Below, in pieces: positions 60,725-64,000 of a DNA stretch of 64,000 nucleotides. This stretch comes from Luteibacter sp. (GTDB lineage Bacteria; Pseudomonadota; Gammaproteobacteria; Xanthomonadales; Rhodanobacteraceae). Made by a program: the position numbers and the translations under genes. The notes under the pieces are model-generated. The model was not told where the DNA came from, ran no database searches, and worked only from the letters and a program-made list of their open reading frames with translations. How positions within the stretch are numbered: position 1 is the first letter of the stretch; every line of letters starts with the position of its first letter. The stretch covers positions 124,001-188,000 of the forward strand of contig NZ_WNDO01000002.1 in assembly GCF_009912395.1 (NCBI RefSeq), given 5' to 3'.

Positions 60725-62221
60725 TCAGGCCGTCGTGGAGGCGACGGGCAGGCGGGAAACCAGCCGGAGCGACACGGTGAGGCCTTCGAGCTGGTAGTGC
60801 GGCTTGAGGTAGAACTTGGAGGTGTAGTACCCCGGGTTCTCCTCGACTTCTTCCACCACGACCTTGGCGGCGGCCAGGGGCTTGCGTGCCTTGGTCTCTT
60901 CGCTGGAATTGGCGGGGTCGCCGTCCACGTAGTTGACGATCCAGTTGCTCAGCCAGCCTTCCATGTCCTCGCGGGTGCTGAACGAACCGATCTTGTCGCG
61001 GACGATGCACTTCAGGTAATGCGCGAAGCGGGAGCAGGCGAACATGTACGGCAGTCGCGCCGACAGCTGGGAGTTGGCGCTGGCACCCGGGTCGTCGTAT
61101 TCCTCGGGCTTGGCCACGGATTGCGCGCCGATGAAGGCGGCCATGTCCGAGTTCTTGCGGTGGACCACGGGCATCAGGCCCATCTTGTCCAGTTCGGCCG
61201 AACGGCGGTCGGTGATGGCGATCTCGGTGGGACACTTCATGTCCACGCCGCCGTCGTCGCTCGGGAAGGTATGCGTGGGCAGGTTCTCCACCGCACCGCC
61301 GGATTCGACGCCACGGATTCGCGTGCACCAGCCGTAGTGCTTGAACGAGCGGTTGATGTTCACCGCCATCGCATAGGCGGCGTTCTGCCAGGTGTACTTC
61401 GACGAGTCGGCACCGTCGGTGTCCTCCTCGAAATCGAACTCTTCCACGGGATCGGTCTTGGCACCGTAGGGCAGGCGGGCCAGCGTGCGCGGCATCGTCA
61501 GCGCGAGGTACTTGGCGTCGTCGTCTTCGCGCAGCGAACGCCAGCCGGCGTAGTCGGGCGTGGTGAAGATCTTCGCCAGGTCGCGCGGGTTGGCCAGTTC
61601 GCTCCAGCTGTCCATGCCCAGGATGTTCGCGTTGGCGGCGGCGATGAACGGCGCGTGCGAGGCGGCGGCGATCTTCGAGATGCTGCGCAACAAGTCCACG
61701 TCCTGCGGGCCATGGTCGAAGTAATAGTCGCCGATCAGGCAGCCGTAGGGCTCGCCACCCAACTGGCCGTATTCCTCTTCGTAGATCTTCTTGAACACCG
61801 GGCTCTGGTCCCAGGCGGTGCCCTTGAAGCGCTTGAGGTTCTTGGCTAGCTCCTTCTTCGAGAGGTTCATCACGCGGATCTTGAGCAGCGTGTCGGTCTC
61901 GGTGTTGGTCACCAGGTAGCTCAGGCCGCGCCAGGATCCTTCCAGGGCCTGGAAGTCCGGGTGATGCATGATCTGGTTGATCTGCTCGCTCAGCTTGCGG
62001 TCGATCTCGGCGACATAGGCGGCGATGGTCTGGTTGACGTCGTCGGAGACGATGGTCGAGTTGGCCAGCACCTGTTCGGCCAGGGTGCGTACGGCGGATT
62101 CGACTTCCTCCTTGGCCCGGATGCTCTTGGGCTTGAACTCCTTGCTCAGCAGCGCGGCGAAGTCGTTCGATTCGGCGGTCTCGGCAACGGGGGCCTGGAC
62201 GGCGGCTTGCTTGGTGGCCAT
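60725..62221 (-). CDS. tssC: Type VI secretion sheath protein TssC
   Basis: A 498-residue large sheath subunit from ATG 62221. It has DKxxSEQ-type LDRKLSEQINQIMHHPDFQALEGSW in pattern (residues about 75-95 onward), KIYEEEYGQLGGEPYGCLIGDYYFDHGP, and the C-terminal GYYTSKFYLKPHYQLEGLTVSLRLVSRLP. It assembles with TssB into the contractile sheath that drives the tube. It is separated from tssB by 4 nt, the usual pairing. Confidence 0.96.
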   Translation of the reverse strand: MATKQAAVQAPVAETAESNDFAALLSKEFKPKSIRAKEEVESAVRTLAEQVLANSTIVSDDVNQTIAAYVAEIDRKLSEQINQIMHHPDFQALEGSWRGLSYLVTNTETDTLLKIRVMNLSKKELAKNLKRFKGTAWDQSPVFKKIYEEEYGQLGGEPYGCLIGDYYFDHGPQDVDLLRSISKIAAASHAPFIAAANANILGMDSWSELANPRDLAKIFTTPDYAGWRSLREDDDAKYLALTMPRTLARLPYGAKTDPVEEFDFEEDTDGADSSKYTWQNAAYAMAVNINRSFKHYGWCTRIRGVESGGAVENLPTHTFPSDDGGVDMKCPTEIAITDRRSAELDKMGLMPVVHRKNSDMAAFIGAQSVAKPEEYDDPGASANSQLSARLPYMFACSRFAHYLKCIVRDKIGSFSTREDMEGWLSNWIVNYVDGDPANSSEETKARKPLAAAKVVVEEVEENPGYYTSKFYLKPHYQLEGLTVSLRLVSRLPVASTTA

Positions 62222-62225
62222 CGGG

Positions 62226-62741
62226 TTACTCCTGGGCGCCGGCGGCGTCGGGTTTGGGGGCGGAGACAAGGGCGGCGAGCAGCGCCGGGTCGCGGATCGC
62301 CTGGGCGATCAGTTTTTCCGCGCTGGCCTTGCCATCCAGGTAGGTGCCGAGGTTGGCCAACTGGGTGCGTGCCTGGAGCAGTTGGGCCACCGCGTCGACC
62401 TTGCTCGCGACAGCGGCGGGCGTGAAGTCGTCGAGGTTCTCGAAGGTGATGTCGATTTCAAGGCTCCCTTCGCCGGTCAGCGTGTTGGGAACCGAGTACG
62501 CGACCCGGGGCTTCATCGCCTGCAGGCGGCTATCGAAGTTATCGACGTCGATCTCCAGCGCCTTGCGCTGCTCGACGGGGGGAAGCTCGTCGGCGTTGGC
62601 ACCGGACAGGTCGGACAGGACGCCCATCACGAAAGGGATCTGCACTTTCTTCTGCGCGCCATACAACTCGACGTCGTACTCGATCTGCACGCGTGGAGCC
62701 CGGTTCCGTGCAATGAACTTCTGACTGCTCTGCTTCGACAT
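62226..62741 (-). CDS. tssB: Type VI secretion sheath protein TssB
   Basis: A 171-residue small sheath subunit from ATG 62741, with GGAG upstream. It begins SSQKFIARNRAPRVQIEYDVE and continues KKVQIPFVMGVLSDLSG, with the conserved FDSRLQAMKPRVAYSVPNTL and IDITFENLDDFTPAAVASK. A longer frame upstream includes an in-frame ATG (MRQVTF...) but lacks family conservation. It is the first gene of the - strand T6SS operon; the promoter must lie between it and the structured RNA at 63287. Confidence 0.96.
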   Translation of the reverse strand: MSKQSSQKFIARNRAPRVQIEYDVELYGAQKKVQIPFVMGVLSDLSGANADELPPVEQRKALEIDVDNFDSRLQAMKPRVAYSVPNTLTGEGSLEIDITFENLDDFTPAAVASKVDAVAQLLQARTQLANLGTYLDGKASAEKLIAQAIRDPALLAALVSAPKPDAAGAQE

Positions 62742-63286
62742 CTGTGGTCTCCGATCAAAGGTGACTTGCCGCATGGAGGAACTCCTCGATGGGCGCGCAT
62801 GGCCCTTTGCCGCCTTCGGGCATGACTCTCCCGTCACCCGCGTCGGCGTGGGTGTGGGTTCAGGCGGTCAAGGAAGGTACGCGCGATGTTTCGACGCGCT
62901 GCCCCCGTGCAGGTCTTCGAACGAAGCGATGGTCCCGTTGCCGTTCGTCAACCTGGCGATGGCGCGAAAAGAGGCTAGCAGCGCAATTCCGGGCGATTCG
63001 GCAAATGTTACGAATTGGAACGTTCCAAAGTCGGAGCGGACGGAGGAGCCCCCGAGTCGGACGATCTTCACGAATCCTTGATGGATCCGCTGAAGGGGGT
63101 AATTGCATAAGTGCTGACGGATCAGGCAGATGACGCGAAATGCGATGCCGTTCCTTGTCGGGAGACCACGAGAAGGGCGACACGCGCGTGCGGTAGTTCA
63201 GAGGGCTCGGGAGGCGCGGGCGTCATCGCTTCGCGTTGGGTCGATGCCACACCGGGGAGCAGGGCGCGAGGATTTTCGATCGCCCA
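62742..63286. other. Non-coding region upstream of the T6SS operon
   Basis: No convincing gene is seen. The region must hold the tssB promoter, but I see no clear sigma-70 pair or sigma-54 -24/-12 site on the - strand. The main visible element is the perfect palindrome at 63015-63028. Frames in this stretch have irregular codon bias and no ribosome sites. Confidence 0.5.
63015..63028. promoter_or_regulatory. Perfect 14-bp palindrome, possible operator
   Basis: TTGGAACGTTCCAA is its own reverse complement. It lies 274 nt upstream of tssB in the non-coding region. A dimeric regulator could bind here; the binding protein is unknown. Confidence 0.4.
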
Positions 63287-63480
63287 TAAAAAAACGCCGC
63301 CGGTGGACTCCTGTCCACCAGCGGCTTGTCCGGTGAGTCCATGACACGTGAAATGCGAGTTGCTCGCTCCTTTCACGTTTACGTCACGTCCCTCCGGTGA
63401 GGTGACTACCCTGTCACCTCATCAGGTCGATCGTCCCCACGATCGACCCGGGCTCGCCGTCTCTCGACGGCGGCTCCCCC
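63287..63480 (-). ncRNA. Candidate multi-hairpin structured RNA ending in a terminator
   Basis: Five hairpins follow one another on the - strand. In order they are: 63456-63471 (6 bp, GAGA tetraloop); 63425-63448 (9 bp, loop TGGGGA); 63399-63420 (8 bp, loop AGGGTA); 63346-63378 (8 + 5 bp with a GGA bulge); and 63296-63325 (13 bp, loop AGGA). The last is followed by seven T residues, a strong terminator. The last stem has a G-U pair on the - strand but a C-A mismatch on the +, supporting - strand transcription. The loops are G-rich, several with GGA, as in CsrA/RsmA-binding RNAs. It could be a separate sRNA or the 3' end of the histidine kinase transcript. Confidence 0.5.
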
Positions 63481-63509
63481 ACATCGATGAAAGAATCGTA
63501 ACGAAGCGT

Positions 63510-64000
63510 TCACTGTCCGGGTATTGGAAAATTTCCTATGTGGGTTCCGATACTTGTGCTGCGAAGCAACACGCGTAGGTGAAGTCCTACGGGCTCTGGG
63601 CGGATCCGGAAGAGGCCGCCGAGCGCCGTGACACGGTCGCTCATGCCCTGCAGCCCGCGTCCGCCACCGTCGGTCCGGACCGGCCGGGGCGTTGACGGTA
63701 AGCCTGCGCCGTCATCACGTATGTCAAGGACGGCAACGGGACCGCTGTCCCGGAGGCCGATCCTGAGGCGAAGGCGAAGTTCGCGGGCCCCGGAATGACG
63801 GACCACGTTCGTCGCGCTCTCCTGGACGATGCGGTAGAGGGCCGTCAGGGTGTCTTCGTCGAGCAGTCGCGGCTCGCCCCGCAGGTCGGTGATGTAGCTG
63901 ATGCCGGCGGCCGCGAGCATGTCGCGGATGGGGCCTTCGTCCAGGGCGCGGAGCAGGCCGAATTCGTCGAGTACCGAGGGGCGCAGGCTGTCCAGCATTT
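63510..64000 (-). CDS. NarX/UhpB-type histidine kinase, C-terminal part
   Basis: The frame continues beyond the right edge; about 163 C-terminal residues are visible. LDSLRPSVLDEFGLLRALDE follows the dimerisation helix of HisKA_3-type kinases, whose phosphorylated His is outside the window. The ATPase domain has the N-box IVQESATNVVRHSGA, DDGAGLP and GRGLQGMSDRVTALGG. Such kinases act with NarL/FixJ response regulators; none is in view. Its stop is 30 nt before the structured RNA candidate. The frame has a normal ending; no frameshift is seen. Confidence 0.85.
   Translation of the reverse strand, partial: MLDSLRPSVLDEFGLLRALDEGPIRDMLAAAGISYITDLRGEPRLLDEDTLTALYRIVQESATNVVRHSGARELRLRLRIGLRDSGPVAVLDIRDDGAGLPSTPRPVRTDGGGRGLQGMSDRVTALGGLFRIRPEPVGLHLRVLLRSTSIGTHIGNFPIPGQ

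Noticed and set aside
62860..63183. 107-codon - strand frame upstream of tssB
   Set aside because: No ribosome site, Arg/Pro/Ser-rich composition typical of non-coding GC-rich DNA, and it covers the expected promoter region.
63345..63480. Hairpin cluster read as a + strand sX13-like sRNA
   Set aside because: Loops are C-rich on this strand, but there is no + strand T-run and the terminator stem has a C-A mismatch; the - strand reading fits better.

Overview
The window reads as a chromosome segment of a GC-rich gammaproteobacterium, most likely Xanthomonadales (Rhodanobacteraceae such as Luteibacter or Dyella, or a close relative). This rests on base composition, the host gene run ssrA-smpB-ratA-rnfH-bamE-fur, and the types of phage and secretion genes present. 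The genus is an inference. No 16S gene or other decisive marker is visible.

Region 1 (1 to about 29,457) is the late half of a podovirus-like prophage on the + strand. It starts with the end of an early module (RusA-type resolvase and small proteins). A lysis cassette follows: putative muralytic enzyme, coiled-coil membrane protein, holin, and Rz with an embedded Rz1. Next come the small terminase, fibre genes, large terminase, P22-like portal, scaffold, an N4-gp56-type major capsid protein, a head-tail adaptor, a large tail protein and a set of ejection-type proteins. The set ends with a 2,354-residue polyvalent protein carrying a zincin-like HEAGLH motif, an ART-like domain and an LPD38-like region. 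The right end abuts the 3' end of ssrA (tmRNA, - strand), a classical attachment site. No integrase lies on this side, so it is probably at the unseen left end.

Region 2 (29,458 to 32,226) is host core: ssrA, smpB (-), ratA and rnfH (+), bamE (-) and fur (+). Region 3 (32,227 to 33,582) is an AT-rich, palindrome-containing intergenic stretch followed by an orphan LytTR response regulator that starts at TTG.

Region 4 (33,591 to 62,741) is one long - strand type VI secretion (T6SS) locus. In transcription order it is tssB, tssC, hcp, tssE, tssF, tssG, clpV, two tandem paralogues of unknown family, a TPR-methyltransferase, vgrG, a DUF6931-like gene, FHA protein tagH, tssK, tssL (with OmpA domain), tssM, tagF (fused to a degenerate PP2C-like domain), PP2C phosphatase, Ser/Thr kinase with an FGE-sulfatase-like C-terminus, a small membrane protein and tssA. 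Most neighbours overlap by 1-11 nt, so this looks like a single translationally coupled operon with kinase/phosphatase/FHA/TagF post-translational control. A tssJ lipoprotein gene and a PAAR gene are absent from the locus.

Region 5 (62,742 to 64,000) is the presumed T6SS promoter region with a perfect 14-bp palindrome, then a striking five-hairpin structured RNA candidate ending in a strong - strand terminator, then the 3' end of a NarX/UhpB-type histidine kinase that runs off the window.

Best candidates for something undescribed are the tandem paralogue pair between clpV and vgrG (possible T6SS cargo or accessory proteins), the multi-hairpin RNA at the right end, and the giant virion polyvalent protein.
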